From Gammaproteobacteria bacterium (GTDB lineage Bacteria > Pseudomonadota > Gammaproteobacteria > Methylococcales > Methylococcaceae), in contig RFVA01000001.1 of NCBI GenBank assembly GCA_009922685.1, forward strand, positions 1 through 64,000: a stretch of 64,000 bases of DNA, written 5' to 3'. Made by a program: the position numbers and the translations under genes. Under the pieces are notes generated by a model. That model worked only from the letters and a program-made list of their open reading frames with translations, made no database searches and was not told the origin of the DNA. Of this stretch, positions 25,684 through 35,591 are shown piece by piece; the stretch's first letter is position 1, and the number at the start of each line of letters is the position of its first letter.

Positions 25684-26043
25684 TTAGTGATGAATTTCTC
25701 GCTGGCGTTGTTTAAGGAGTTTATTGGCCTCCCGAATAACCGCTTTTTGCTCTTGTGGTGGCAGTCGCTGAATCTCATTGCGATGATCATAAAGGGTGTT
25801 GAGATTCTTCTGTGTGTTGGTCTCAGGCGGTTGCCGATAGCGAGGATACCCGGATCCATAATAAGTCGGGTAACCATAGCCATAGGCAGGATAACCGTAA
25901 CCATAGGCAGGGTATCCATAAGCCGGGTAACCGCCATAGCCCGGGTAGCCCCCGTATCCCCCGTCATTAGCGCCATATTCACCCCATCCGGCACAACCGG
26001 ACAAAGAAAGTAATAAGGCACTCATTAAGCCTCTAACGATCAT
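25684..26043 (-). CDS. Gly/Tyr-rich repeat lipoprotein
   Basis: A small lipoprotein of about 119 residues if started at the ATG 26043, which gives a short signal peptide and a lipobox cysteine in SLSGCAG. An upstream ATG at 26082 would add 13 residues. After the lipobox comes a 50-residue low-complexity stretch built from GYPxYGYG units, followed by a charged helical tail (NEIQRLPPQEQKAVIREANKLLKQRQRE). Such GY-rich lipoproteins are common but uncharacterised. The tail resembles short coiled segments that bind envelope partners. The opposite-strand open frame here is a by-product of the repeat. Confidence 0.6.
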   Translation of the reverse strand: MIVRGLMSALLLSLSGCAGWGEYGANDGGYGGYPGYGGYPAYGYPAYGYGYPAYGYGYPTYYGSGYPRYRQPPETNTQKNLNTLYDHRNEIQRLPPQEQKAVIREANKLLKQRQREIHH

Positions 26044-26101
26044 GATGGGCGCTATCCACGCAGTGTTTGCATGCATTGACAATCTAAGAAAGAGAGGGAG
26101 C

Positions 26102-26131
26102 CGATCATCCGCCTTGATGGTCAGATGATCG
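26102..26131. repeat. 8-bp inverted repeat between two small lipoprotein genes
   Basis: CGATCATC (26102-26109) and GATGATCG (26124-26131) form a perfect stem with a 14-base loop. A third copy, CGATCAT, lies at 26152-26158. On the minus strand it follows the 110-residue gene and could end its transcript, although the following pyrimidine run is imperfect. Confidence 0.4.
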
Positions 26132-26164
26132 ATTCTCTGAAATGAGAGGCTCGATCATGCCCTC

Positions 26165-26497
26165 TTATTCGGCGAGGAAACAAGCGGATTCAATTTCGCA
26201 TTGTATTTTATAGGTCTTCACTTTGCCGCAGCCACTGACCTGAATGATGAAATTGCTCCAGACGGGCCCCTGCGGAGCCCCTTCTTTGGGCTTGGCTGAG
26301 AGCTCATCCGTCTTGATATTTGAACAACCAAGATCTTTTTGACCGAGTTGATGAGCCAGGGCCTCGGCAGGTATCAGATCGTCAGCAAGCCTTTTCTTGT
26401 CCAATTCCGCATCATACTTGATGATGGCGCAGCCGTTAAAGTTAAACGCTACCATCCATAGCGCCACCATGAAAACCATTTTTTGAGTCATCGTCAT
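26165..26497 (-). CDS. Small secreted or lipid-anchored protein of unknown function
   Basis: 110 residues with a hydrophobic N-terminus ending in a weak lipobox (FNGC at 20-23; Phe instead of Leu at -3). The mature part has four further cysteines: C58, the SGCG cysteine, and two near the end (IQCEIESACFLAE). These could form two disulfides. No family is recognised. It is transcribed with the other small envelope genes on this strand. Confidence 0.55.
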   Translation of the reverse strand: MTMTQKMVFMVALWMVAFNFNGCAIIKYDAELDKKRLADDLIPAEALAHQLGQKDLGCSNIKTDELSAKPKEGAPQGPVWSNFIIQVSGCGKVKTYKIQCEIESACFLAE

Positions 26498-26544
26498 CAG
26501 GCATGCTCCTTAACCGCTAGGTCAGACTAGAAAAAAGGGCTTTG

Positions 26545-27321
26545 TTACCAGCCCATGAATAATGAGAGTGAAAGGGTATTCAAACTACCGTATGCGCTGT
26601 AGGACAAATTCGGTCTAGATTTGTTGAGCATAAGGTTCATATAACCAAATTCCAGCCGAGTATTTTCATTGAAGGTCCAGCTGAGCCCTGCGAAGGCGCG
26701 ATTCTGGTTGAATCCTGATAGTCCATAGAGAGGATTATTGACCACATTGTTGGCGTTAAAAAATACTTCATCCCAAAGAACAAACCCAAGACTTGGCTCA
26801 AATTCGAACGAATGAAGGAATTTAGCCATGGTGCGAGTCCGAACGCCAGGGGTATCGCCCTTAACAAATCGTAACTCAAGCATTTCTTGTAGCATCAAAG
26901 TGCCCATCGACGTTTGAACCAAGTAACGGATGGCTGGCCATGCAGCCTGCTCTCCGATAATTTTTCGGTTGGAGTTGCCGGTTGGAAGATACGTATAGCC
27001 CGCCCAAACGGTCAGGCGATCAGTGATAGCGTAGCCCAAAGCGGTTCTCAATAAGCCCTGATACCAGTTCAAATTATGCGTCTGATTCGCATCACTGAAT
27101 CGACTTTGGCCTTCCATCCACAAACGGACATGAGTCAAGCTATCATCAATATGGGATAAATCACCCTCCCTGACCACTTGCGTCCAAAGGCCCATAGCCT
27201 CAGTGATTCCAGGCGCGACAGGGGCTGGCAATACAGCGAAGACCCTCAGTGGTAGTGCAAACAGTAAGAGCGATAAAAGCCTTGTGAGGCAGAAAACCAG
27301 CCGATGAGGTTTGCCATTCAT
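26545..27321 (-). CDS. DUF2490 outer-membrane beta-barrel-like protein
   Basis: 258 residues with a signal peptide (cleavage near residue 29, after RVFA). The remainder alternates short amphipathic strands and tight turns and ends in an aromatic residue (LSLSLFMGW), as expected for an outer-membrane barrel. Motifs WYQGLLRTALGYAITDRLTVWAGY and RLEFGYMNLML match the DUF2490 pattern. The function of the family is not known. The strand count fits a barrel of about 10-12 strands. Confidence 0.7.
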   Translation of the reverse strand: MNGKPHRLVFCLTRLLSLLLFALPLRVFAVLPAPVAPGITEAMGLWTQVVREGDLSHIDDSLTHVRLWMEGQSRFSDANQTHNLNWYQGLLRTALGYAITDRLTVWAGYTYLPTGNSNRKIIGEQAAWPAIRYLVQTSMGTLMLQEMLELRFVKGDTPGVRTRTMAKFLHSFEFEPSLGFVLWDEVFFNANNVVNNPLYGLSGFNQNRAFAGLSWTFNENTRLEFGYMNLMLNKSRPNLSYSAYGSLNTLSLSLFMGW

Positions 27322-27466
27322 GAGCGGTTATTTTTGATTCAAAACCCAATAATACTGTAATTGACACTAAAAGAATGGCTGAGGGGATCTGGATTTTGAG
27401 GAGCACAATGAAAACTTTAGGGCGGATTCATAGGCCCCCCTTAAAACATCAGCCCCAAGCAACGTC

Positions 27467-28273
27467 TCAGCGTTGATGTTGATTAATGTTGGCCATCACT
27501 TTCAGCGCATTCTCAAAGGGTTCGCTCGAAACGCTGAGTTCACCCCGAAGAGGATTATCAAGAACAGCAATAAGGGTCACCATTCCCGAGAGGTAAAACA
27601 CATAGAGTCCCGTCAAAAGAAAATGGGTTCGAAACGATGGGAAATTGAAGAAGAATAGGATAGGGATACTTAGAAATGCGCCACCAATAATCACCATCCA
27701 AAAGATTTTTGGAATGCCAAGATTGCCCCCATCGATCCGCATTCTTCTCGCCTTCAGAAGGTCAGAAAATGCTGAGACGGCCTCTGCATAAATAATCGGT
27801 TGGACTGTTGCCAGTGATTCATATTGAGCAAGCCTCTGATGCAAGGTGGTTATGAGATCTGTGCCGCTGGCAGCCATCGTGCCATGCCGCTGTGCCGGCC
27901 ATTCAAGCTGAATGACCTCCTTGGTGTAGTTCATAATGTCCTGAAGGATAGCCTCGTGTGCCGGATCATTCAAAACACTGACACATCGATACAACTGAAT
28001 GATTGAGGCTGATTCTTGATCAACCAACTCATGGATCTTGTCATAATTCTGCCATGTCGCGACGGCAACCAAACCCAGCAACAGCCCGTACAACATCCCG
28101 ATGGCACCGAATATAGCGCTAACCGCTTGATCGGCCTCTTGGGACTTATGGAAATATTTGCTGATGACGTTCCGAGTGACAACCAGTCCGGTCAAAGAAA
28201 TAGCGAGAAAAAGGACCTTTATGCCTAGACCCAGCTGCCAAGTTGGGACGTCATAAATCCAATACATATCCAT
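27467..28273 (-). CDS. DUF4239 (bestrophin-like) membrane protein
   Basis: 268 residues with four hydrophobic segments in the DUF4239 arrangement: two at the N-terminus (about 15-33 and 52-70), a long soluble middle, and two near the C-terminus (about 188-208 and 216-236). Family motifs include AIFGAIGMLYGLLLGLVAVATW, a following acidic/helical stretch DQESASIIQLYR, and a late LDNPLRGELSVS motif. The related bestrophins are anion channels; transport by DUF4239 proteins is not established. It stands alone just downstream of tRNA-Pro on the same strand. Confidence 0.75.
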   Translation of the reverse strand: MDMYWIYDVPTWQLGLGIKVLFLAISLTGLVVTRNVISKYFHKSQEADQAVSAIFGAIGMLYGLLLGLVAVATWQNYDKIHELVDQESASIIQLYRCVSVLNDPAHEAILQDIMNYTKEVIQLEWPAQRHGTMAASGTDLITTLHQRLAQYESLATVQPIIYAEAVSAFSDLLKARRMRIDGGNLGIPKIFWMVIIGGAFLSIPILFFFNFPSFRTHFLLTGLYVFYLSGMVTLIAVLDNPLRGELSVSSEPFENALKVMANINQHQR

Positions 28274-28325
28274 TCAGTCGCGATCCCCTCTTTATAAAAC
28301 CGTTTGGTGATCAGATCAGGGAATT

Positions 28326-28403
<78 letters not shown>

Positions 28404-28516
28404 TACGATCGAATTAAAGATGAAATCATCTTCCTTCAAACAGGAAAGATTTTACGAAACCGCTTTTAATGACTCAATCCCATCCCCCCCAAAGAATCAG
28501 CGTTGGCGCTGAATCA

Positions 28517-29515
28517 TTAGTAGTTACGATCGACAGAAAATCTTGCAAGATCCTCAAGGGCCTGACGATAGGGTGAAGACGGCAGAACACTCAGGGCCGA
28601 AATAGCCTTATCGGCCTCTTCAACGGCGCGGCCTGAGGTGTATTCAATAGCGCCGGTCGATTTGACAACGGCAAAGACGTCCATAAATGCATCGCGATTA
28701 CCCTCCTCGATCGCGCTGCGAAGGATACTGGCGTCCGCTGAACTGGCATGGGCCATGGCGTAGATGAGGGGTAGGGTCGGTTTGCCATCGGCAAGATCAT
28801 CACCCAGATTTTTTCCAAGCTCTTCAGGCTTCGCCCGATAATCCAAGGCATCATCAATCAGCTGAAAGGCAATACCCAGATGGAGTCCATAACGCGTCAT
28901 GGATTCTTCCACCTCTTTTTCAGCGCCTGAAAGGACCGCCGCCAACTGGAGTGCCGCTGAAAAAAGAATCGCCGTTTTACGAGAGATCACTTCGAGGTAG
29001 TTGGCCTCGGTAGTTTCAGGGTTGTTACAGTTCAACAGTTGCAGAACCTCGCCTTCGGCGATGGCCGTTGTGGTTTGCGAAAGGATGTCCATGATGCGAA
29101 GATTTTTGACCCGCACCATCAGCTCGAATGAGCGTGAATAGAGGTAGTCTCCAACCAGAACGCTCGCTGAATTCCCCCAAAGGGCATTGGCCGTGTCACG
29201 CCCCCGGCGGAGCGTCGACTCATCAACAACGTCGTCATGCAACAAGGTCGCGGTGTGAATAAATTCGATCACTGCGGCCAGGGTGATGGCGTGGCGGTCA
29301 TGGCATCTGAGGGCTTTAGTGGCCAACAAAAGCAACATCGGCCGTAAACGCTTGCCACCGCTATTCACGATGTAGTGACCAATTTGATTGATCAAAACAA
29401 CATCCGACTTCAACTCTTCAAGAATGAGTTGGTCGACGGCGTGGGTCTCCTCCTTAACGAGATCTCGGATACTAGAAAAATCGGTGGTGGCAGGCGAGCT
29501 AGCAGTGAGGGTCAT
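28517..29515 (-). CDS. ispB: Polyprenyl diphosphate synthase (octaprenyl type)
   Basis: A 332-residue trans-prenyl chain elongase that makes the long isoprenoid tail of ubiquinone. Both aspartate-rich metal-binding motifs are present: the first in LLHDDVVDES (followed by RRG) and the second in LIDDALDY. GGKRLRPML near the N-terminus binds the diphosphate. The start at 29515 (MTLTASSP) matches the family better than an ATG 17 codons upstream. No ribosome site decides it. Confidence 0.93.
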   Translation of the reverse strand: MTLTASSPATTDFSSIRDLVKEETHAVDQLILEELKSDVVLINQIGHYIVNSGGKRLRPMLLLLATKALRCHDRHAITLAAVIEFIHTATLLHDDVVDESTLRRGRDTANALWGNSASVLVGDYLYSRSFELMVRVKNLRIMDILSQTTTAIAEGEVLQLLNCNNPETTEANYLEVISRKTAILFSAALQLAAVLSGAEKEVEESMTRYGLHLGIAFQLIDDALDYRAKPEELGKNLGDDLADGKPTLPLIYAMAHASSADASILRSAIEEGNRDAFMDVFAVVKSTGAIEYTSGRAVEEADKAISALSVLPSSPYRQALEDLARFSVDRNY

Positions 29516-29643
29516 AACGTTGTTGGTAAAAAGACGCCACCCCGTCAAAGGGGGAAAAATCGCCAATAATTGAAAGCCGTGATGCTAGGTTTGCGCAATG
29601 AGACTGTCAAGAATCAAGGCGCTGAATGGGGCTGTTCTAGATT

Positions 29644-31959
29644 TCATCCGCTACCAGACACTTCTTCTGAAGGAATGTCGCCCTCATAAGGCGTTGCATA
29701 ACCACACTCCTTCTGGGGGCAAACCTTCTCGGCCCCTCGGCGCTTCGTGATCTTGAGGGTTAACAGTGGCCACTGGCACTCAGGGCAAGGTTCCTTGATG
29801 GGTGGATTCCATACCGCATAACTGCAACTGGGATAAGTAGAGCACGAATAAAAAAGTTTTCCGAATCTCGATTTACGTTTGGTTAGATTACCCTGATGAC
29901 ACTCGGGGCACTCGACACCGGTATCCTCTGGCTTTTCAAGCGGCTCAATGTGCTTGCATGAAGGATAACCGCTGCAGCCAATGAATTTGCCATATCGTCC
30001 CGTCTTGATAATCAGCGGCGATTCGCATTTAGGGCAGGTTCGGCCTTCAACCACTTCTGGGGCAACCTGGGTACCGTCATCTTTCAAATTCCGCGTGTAC
30101 TTACATTCAGGGTAAGTGGTACAGCCAATGAACCGACCGTTACGGCCGAGTCGAATAGACAACTTATTACCGCAATCAGGGCAAGCCTCATCCATTTCCT
30201 CATGCGTCACATCCTGACGCTTCAGGCTCTCATCCTTCTCCTCTACTAACTGAATGAAGGGACCCCAGAATTCGCGCATCAGAGGAATCCAGTTCTTTTC
30301 ACCGCGAGATACGGCATCAAGATCGTCTTCAAGATGCGCAGTGAAATGATAGTCCACGTAGCGGGTAAAGTGATCGGTCAAAAACTTGTTAACAATTCGG
30401 CCAACGTCAGTCGGATGGAATCGTTTGGTCTCAAGCTCTGCATACTTTCGTTGTTGCAGGGTGGATATGATCGAGGCGTAAGTCGAGGGACGACCGATCC
30501 CGTACTCCTCAAGGGTCTTTACCAACGTTGCTTCAGTAAACCTTGGGGGAGGCTCAGTAAAATGCTGGGTCGAGAGGATATCAAGCAGAGCGATTTCCTG
30601 ACCTTGCGTCAATTGGGGGAGAAAACCTTCCTCATCATCTTGAGCGTCATCATCTTGACCCTCAAGATAGACACTCATAAATCCAGGTGAAGCAACCGTT
30701 GAGCCATTGGCTCTGAAAAGACCTTCCAAGCCCTTGCCACAGGCTAAATCAACAGCGACCGTGTTGATTGTGGCGTGGACCATCTGTGACGCCACCGTTC
30801 GCTTCCAAATCAGTGCATAGAGCTTAGCCTGATCAGGACTCAGGTGAGCCTTCACTTCATCAGGAACTCTGAAGGCTGAGGTTGGGCGGATGGCTTCGTG
30901 AGCTTCCTGAGCATTCTTGCTTTTCGTCTTATATTGAGGCGGCTTATCAGGCACATTAACGGGCCCAAATCGCTGGGCAATCAATTCCCGGAGTTCCGTA
31001 ACGGCATCATTGGCCAGAGTCACCGAATCGGTCCGCATATAGCTAATAAGACCGACAGTTTCGCCACCCAGATCAATCCCTTCATAGAGCTGCTGCGCAA
31101 CCGTCATCGTCCGTCGCGTGGTAAAACCAAGCTTTCTTGAAGCTTCCTGCTGAAGGGTTGATGTCGTAAAGGGAGCTGCAGGATTTCGTTTGCGTTCCTT
31201 TTCCTCGACTTTTTGTACCGTCAATTTTCCTTGCGCGGCCACCGTCAACAAACTCTGCGCAGCATGGGCCTCGGTCTCGCCGGTGATGCTGAACTGCTCC
31301 ATCTTGTTACCCTCAAGATGGGTCAATCGTGCTTTGAAGGCCTGTCCTTCAGCTGATGCGTTGGCCACAACAGACCAATATTCACGGCTGATAAATTGTT
31401 CTATTTCAAGTTCTCTCTCGACAATCATCCGAAGTGCAGGGCTCTGCACGCGACCTGCTGAGAGTCCTCGGCGAATCTTCTTCCACAGCAACGGCGAGAG
31501 CTTAAAACCCACCAGGTAATCGAGCGCTCGACGCGCCTGCTGAGCATTGATGAGATCGGTCGAGAGCTCTTTTGGATTCTCTATCGCCTCGGTGACCGCG
31601 CGCTTGGTGATTTCATGAAAGACCACCCGATAAACGGGCTTGTTGGTAAGAAGTTTTTTTTGCTGAAGAATCTCATGGATATGCCATGAAATTGCCTCTC
31701 CTTCACGATCTGGATCGGTGGCGAGAAACAGCGCATCGGCTTGTTTTGCTGCCTTGGCAATGGACTGAACGTGCTTCTCATTGCGGTCAATAAGTTCGTA
31801 GCGCATCGCAAAGTCTTCATCCGGATTAACCGCCCCCTCTTTAGGGACCAAGTCCCTCACGTGACCGTAGGACGCAAGGACCTGATAATCCTTACCGAGA
31901 TACTTCTCAATCGTCTTGGCCTTAGCCGGAGACTCTACTATGACAAGGTTATGACCCAT
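29644..31959 (-). CDS. topA: DNA topoisomerase I
   Basis: 771 residues. TopA relaxes negatively supercoiled DNA. The Toprim domain is at the N-terminus (LVIVESPAKAKTIEKYLG, and acidic residues in LATDPDREGEAISWH). The catalytic tyrosine lies in GLISYMRTDSV around residue 315. The C-terminus carries three clear C4 zinc ribbons (starting CPDCGNKL, CPKCESPL and CPECHQGN) and a fourth more divergent one (CPECQWPL to CPQKECGY). smg lies immediately upstream on the same strand, the usual smg-topA order. Confidence 0.97.
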   Translation of the reverse strand: MGHNLVIVESPAKAKTIEKYLGKDYQVLASYGHVRDLVPKEGAVNPDEDFAMRYELIDRNEKHVQSIAKAAKQADALFLATDPDREGEAISWHIHEILQQKKLLTNKPVYRVVFHEITKRAVTEAIENPKELSTDLINAQQARRALDYLVGFKLSPLLWKKIRRGLSAGRVQSPALRMIVERELEIEQFISREYWSVVANASAEGQAFKARLTHLEGNKMEQFSITGETEAHAAQSLLTVAAQGKLTVQKVEEKERKRNPAAPFTTSTLQQEASRKLGFTTRRTMTVAQQLYEGIDLGGETVGLISYMRTDSVTLANDAVTELRELIAQRFGPVNVPDKPPQYKTKSKNAQEAHEAIRPTSAFRVPDEVKAHLSPDQAKLYALIWKRTVASQMVHATINTVAVDLACGKGLEGLFRANGSTVASPGFMSVYLEGQDDDAQDDEEGFLPQLTQGQEIALLDILSTQHFTEPPPRFTEATLVKTLEEYGIGRPSTYASIISTLQQRKYAELETKRFHPTDVGRIVNKFLTDHFTRYVDYHFTAHLEDDLDAVSRGEKNWIPLMREFWGPFIQLVEEKDESLKRQDVTHEEMDEACPDCGNKLSIRLGRNGRFIGCTTYPECKYTRNLKDDGTQVAPEVVEGRTCPKCESPLIIKTGRYGKFIGCSGYPSCKHIEPLEKPEDTGVECPECHQGNLTKRKSRFGKLFYSCSTYPSCSYAVWNPPIKEPCPECQWPLLTLKITKRRGAEKVCPQKECGYATPYEGDIPSEEVSGSG

Positions 31960-32027
31960 CTCGGTTCATTATTATTGTGAATGATCGCATTAAATAAGGA
32001 AGAACACGTTCTTGCATCAGGCTCGCC

Positions 32028-32495
32028 CTAATGCAAGGACTGAGGCAAATTACCATAGACTAGGTGCTCCATTCTTGCAAAGGCCAGCTCCTCATCTGGC
32101 TGACTGAAGAGGACCATCAGGACCATCCATTTAAGGTTATCCAAGGTGAGATGGGCTTCGTCCAGTGCCATCACCCGATCAATCACGAGTTCGCGACTGG
32201 CTGGTGTCAAAATGCCCGACTGCTCCAAAAACATCAAAAGACCGCGGCCCTCGGGATCCAATCGAGCCTCCTCAGCCCCTGAAAAAACCCGAAAAGCGGG
32301 GGTAGATACCGTTTTGATATCGTGATTTTCGGTCAGGGTATCGAGCCAATCGAGCGCCTTAGATATTTCAGCCTGGGGGAATCCGGCTTCCAATAGGTCC
32401 GTACGAACTTGATCAACATCGGCTTGATCATCAGCATCGCCATCCATGAATCTTTCAAAGAGGTAAATCAGCACATCGAACACGTTTTCTTTCAT
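32028..32495 (-). CDS. smg: Smg (DUF494) family protein
   Basis: A 155-residue acidic helical protein that matches Smg from the first residues (MKENVFDVLIYLFERF) to the end (LDNLKWMVLMVLFSQPDEELAFARMEHLVY). The start is the ATG at 32495; the longer open frame upstream has no similarity. Smg is widespread next to dprA and topA, and its biochemical role is not settled. Confidence 0.88.
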   Translation of the reverse strand: MKENVFDVLIYLFERFMDGDADDQADVDQVRTDLLEAGFPQAEISKALDWLDTLTENHDIKTVSTPAFRVFSGAEEARLDPEGRGLLMFLEQSGILTPASRELVIDRVMALDEAHLTLDNLKWMVLMVLFSQPDEELAFARMEHLVYGNLPQSLH

Positions 32496-32827
32496 GAACA
32501 CCCTGATGGTTGGGATCGAGGACAATGAGGATGGTAACAGCATCATCAACCAGCGCACCGGTTCAAACGACTCTGCCCGGGAGGGTTGAACGACCCCTTC
32601 ATGGCATGAGCCGCCTGTTCCTCCCCTTTTATAGAGTATCCACAGACATTGCGGCTGGCGCAATGTTTTTAGCCGCCTCTCGCTAGCCCCTTGATTTTGC
32701 ATGCTGACACCCCAAAATCTTGACCTAAAAGCGGCCTCTACTCCGCTACGCAACCCTTTCCTCAATTACAATAGGTTTTTGATCCGATAAAATTGCGCCA
32801 CCCTTTGAATCCCCTGTACTGACCGAT
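32496..32827. other. Divergent intergenic region between smg and def; dprA absent
   Basis: 332 bases separate the divergent smg and def genes. In many Gammaproteobacteria this position holds dprA (often also a LysM gene). No DprA motif could be found in any frame here, although one minus-strand frame stays open to 32765. It must contain the promoters of both transcription units; no clear consensus elements were picked out. Confidence 0.55.
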
Positions 32828-33367
32828 ATGGCCCTACTCCCCATCCTTGAATTTCCAGACGAACGACTCAGAATCAAGGCAAAGCCCGTCATAGAGGTGA
32901 CTGATGAGACGCGTCAGCTCATTGATGACATGCTGGAAACCATGTATGCAGCCCCAGGAATAGGGCTCGCGGCCACCCAAGTCAATATTCCTCAGCGTGT
33001 TCTGGTCCTCGACCTCTCAGAAGAAAAAAATGAGCCGCTGGCCTTAATCAACCCAGAACTGCTTCATCGGGAGGGTGAAGAAGAAACGGAAGAAGGCTGT
33101 CTCTCTGTCCCTGGGGTCTTTGAGAAGGTCAAACGTGCCGAAAAAATCAAAATCAAGGCCCTCAACCGCGAGGGCGCAATACAAGAATTTGAAGCTGAGG
33201 GCCTTCTAGCCGTTTGCATTCAGCATGAAATGGATCATCTTGAAGGGAAACTATTCGTTGATCTTTTATCCCCTTTAAAACGTCAACTGGCGCGAAAGAA
33301 GGCCCGAAAGGAGCAGCGCCAACGTGAATCTGGCGTCTCATCGTCGAAATCAGGCAGCGGCCCGTGA
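32828..33367 (+). CDS. def: Peptide deformylase
   Basis: 179 residues. It removes the formyl group from new proteins. All three family motifs are present: GIGLAATQ (44-51), EGCLSVPG with metal ligand C91, and QHEMDHLEG with ligands H133 and H137 and catalytic E134. The C-terminal tail is lysine/arginine-rich and a little longer than in E. coli. The fmt start codon overlaps its stop. Confidence 0.97.
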   Translation: MALLPILEFPDERLRIKAKPVIEVTDETRQLIDDMLETMYAAPGIGLAATQVNIPQRVLVLDLSEEKNEPLALINPELLHREGEEETEEGCLSVPGVFEKVKRAEKIKIKALNREGAIQEFEAEGLLAVCIQHEMDHLEGKLFVDLLSPLKRQLARKKARKEQRQRESGVSSSKSGSGP

Positions 33368-34296
33368 GGATTGTTTTTGCAGGAACCCCTGAATTCGCAG
33401 TCCCACCTTTAGAGGCCCTCCTGGCCGGGTCCTATGACGTTTGTGCAGTCTACACACAACCTGATCGCCCCTCTGGCCGAGGCCGAAAACTCACTGCAAG
33501 CCCGGTTAAAGCGATGGCGCTATCTCGAGGGATTCCGGTCTATCAGCCAGCCTCTTTCAAGAGCGAGGAAGCCATTGAAACACTGGCTCAACTCCAACCG
33601 GACCTCTTGATCGTTGTAGCCTATGGTCTCATCCTCCCGCTGCGTATCATCAATATCCCCCCTCTTGGAGCCATCAACATTCATGCGTCTCTCCTCCCAA
33701 GGTGGCGCGGTGCAGCGCCCATCCAAAGGGCCATCATCGAAGGAGATCAAGAGACAGGCGTCACCATCATGCACATTGAGCCCCGCCTTGATGCGGGTCC
33801 CATGCTTTTAAAAAAAGCACTCCCTATCGCGCCGGATGAAACGGCGGGGGAACTCCATGACCGCCTATCGACCCTTGGAGCTAGCGCTTTGATGGAGACT
33901 CTCTCTTTGATGGAAAAGGGGGCCCTTATGCCCATCGTCCAGGACGAATCGGTCGTAACCACCGCCGCTAAGATTCATAAAGATGAAGCGACACTTGATT
34001 TTTCGCTACCGGCTATAACCCTTGAAAGGAAAGTGCGCGGATTCAATCCCTGGCCTGTCGCTGAAACGACTTGGCGGGGTGAAATCCTCAGAATTTGGCG
34101 AGCGATGGCTATCACCGGGGACACCTCGGCCTCACCCGGCACTATCATCATCGGCCAAGGGTCCCTCGATGTCGTCACGGGCAATGGCCTTCTAAGGCTG
34201 CTTGAACTGCAACTTCCCGGCGGTAAGCGCATTAGCGCCAAGGATTTTCTCAACGCCCATAGTGAAGGTTTGACGCGCGTTGGAGAGCCCTCTTGA
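33364..34296 (+). CDS. fmt: Methionyl-tRNA formyltransferase
   Basis: 310 residues. It formylates initiator Met-tRNA. It opens with [18 protein letters not shown], contains the [16 protein letters not shown] loop with the folate-binding and catalytic residues (NIHASLLP), and ends with the tRNA-binding OB-like domain. The start is a GTG that overlaps the def stop by 4 bases (GTGA), so the genes are translationally coupled. Confidence 0.96.
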   Translation: MRIVFAGTPEFAVPPLEALLAGSYDVCAVYTQPDRPSGRGRKLTASPVKAMALSRGIPVYQPASFKSEEAIETLAQLQPDLLIVVAYGLILPLRIINIPPLGAINIHASLLPRWRGAAPIQRAIIEGDQETGVTIMHIEPRLDAGPMLLKKALPIAPDETAGELHDRLSTLGASALMETLSLMEKGALMPIVQDESVVTTAAKIHKDEATLDFSLPAITLERKVRGFNPWPVAETTWRGEILRIWRAMAITGDTSASPGTIIIGQGSLDVVTGNGLLRLLELQLPGGKRISAKDFLNAHSEGLTRVGEPS

Positions 34297-35591
34297 ATTG
34301 CCGCGTGTTGGCCGCAGACATTCTTTTGGCGATCACCCGAGATGGAAAATCACTCTCAACCATTCTCGAACCGGCGCTTCAGTCGCTCCCTCAGGCCAAC
34401 GATCGCGCTTTTGTGCAGGCCTTAGTTTACGGGGTCCTTCGCTGGTACTATCGCTTGGATCATCTTCTCAACATCATGACTCGAAAACCCATCAAGGACG
34501 ATCGAGTGCGGATGCTGGCGCTCCTTGGCTTCTATCAACTCACCGCCATGCGCGTCAAACCCCATGCCGCTGTAAGTGAGACGGTGTCTTCGGTTCGTGA
34601 ATCCTGGGCGAGACCGTTGATCAACGGCCTGTTGAGAACCTACCAGAGGGACTGTGAAGCTTTAAATACACGCCTCGACCTTGACCCGGTCAGCGCCACG
34701 GCTCACCCCGCGTGGCTCCTCGAGCAATTAGGGGCGAGTTGGCCACAGTCAGTCAACGAGATCACGTCTGCAAATAATCAGCCGCCTCCGATGACGCTTC
34801 GGGTGCATCTTGGTCGATGGACCCGTGACGCTGCGCTGGAACGTCTCCGTGAAGCCGGTCTCATGGCTCAACCCGGAGCGATGGTCCCTTCAGCGGTGCT
34901 CCTTGAAAAACCAGTTCCTGTAAGTCAGATACCGGGATTCGCAGAGGGTGACTTTTCCGTTCAAGATGAAGCAGCACAGCTAGCCGCTCATCTCCTCAAT
35001 CTTCAGCCTGGACTGCGGGTCTTGGATCTGTGTGCAGCCCCCGGGGGGAAATCAGCTCATATCCTTGAATCAGCGCCTGAAGTAAAGGAGTTAGTGGCGC
35101 TAGATATAGCCCCTGAGCGACTGGAAAGAGTGCGAGAGAACCTCCACCGCATAGGACTTCATGCGAGATTAATCGCGGGGGATGCCTTAACCCCTGAGAC
35201 ATGGTGGGATGGTCAAACCTTCGATCGTATTTTGGTTGATGCCCCTTGCTCGGCCCTCGGCGTCATTCGCCGTCATCCCGATATCAAACTCCTGCGTCAG
35301 CCATCAGACTTAGAGGCTCTCGCCACGATTCAGAGCACGATTTTGAGAACGGCATGGACCCTATTGAAGCCGGGGGGGCAAATCGTCTATGGCACCTGCT
35401 CCATCTTGCCCGTTGAAAATGTCGAGGTGATCGCTGCTTTTTTAGCCACGCACCCTGAAGCGATCGAGCTTCCAATCGGGGCATCATGGGGCATCCCGCA
35501 ACCCTTTGGTCGCCAAATTTTGACCGGCATGCACGACATGGATGGTTTTTATTATGCAAGGATCATGAAGCCATGCGATCAAGGCGCCTGA
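34293..35591 (+). CDS. rsmB: 16S rRNA m5C967 methyltransferase
   Basis: 432 residues. The N-terminal NusB-like RNA-binding domain (about 1-140) is followed by a SAM-dependent methyltransferase domain with motif I LDLCAAPGGKSAHIL, the first catalytic cysteine in LVDAPCSALGVIRRHPD, and the second in VYGTCSILPVENVE. The start is a TTG overlapping the fmt stop (TTGA), completing a def-fmt-rsmB operon with overlapping junctions. An alternative start further in would cut the NusB-like domain. Confidence 0.95.
   Translation: MNCRVLAADILLAITRDGKSLSTILEPALQSLPQANDRAFVQALVYGVLRWYYRLDHLLNIMTRKPIKDDRVRMLALLGFYQLTAMRVKPHAAVSETVSSVRESWARPLINGLLRTYQRDCEALNTRLDLDPVSATAHPAWLLEQLGASWPQSVNEITSANNQPPPMTLRVHLGRWTRDAALERLREAGLMAQPGAMVPSAVLLEKPVPVSQIPGFAEGDFSVQDEAAQLAAHLLNLQPGLRVLDLCAAPGGKSAHILESAPEVKELVALDIAPERLERVRENLHRIGLHARLIAGDALTPETWWDGQTFDRILVDAPCSALGVIRRHPDIKLLRQPSDLEALATIQSTILRTAWTLLKPGGQIVYGTCSILPVENVEVIAAFLATHPEAIELPIGASWGIPQPFGRQILTGMHDMDGFYYARIMKPCDQGA

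Noticed and set aside
25675-26013. Plus-strand 112-codon frame over the GY-rich lipoprotein
   Set aside because: It is generated by the repeat composition of the opposite strand; the minus-strand frame has the lipobox and signal peptide.
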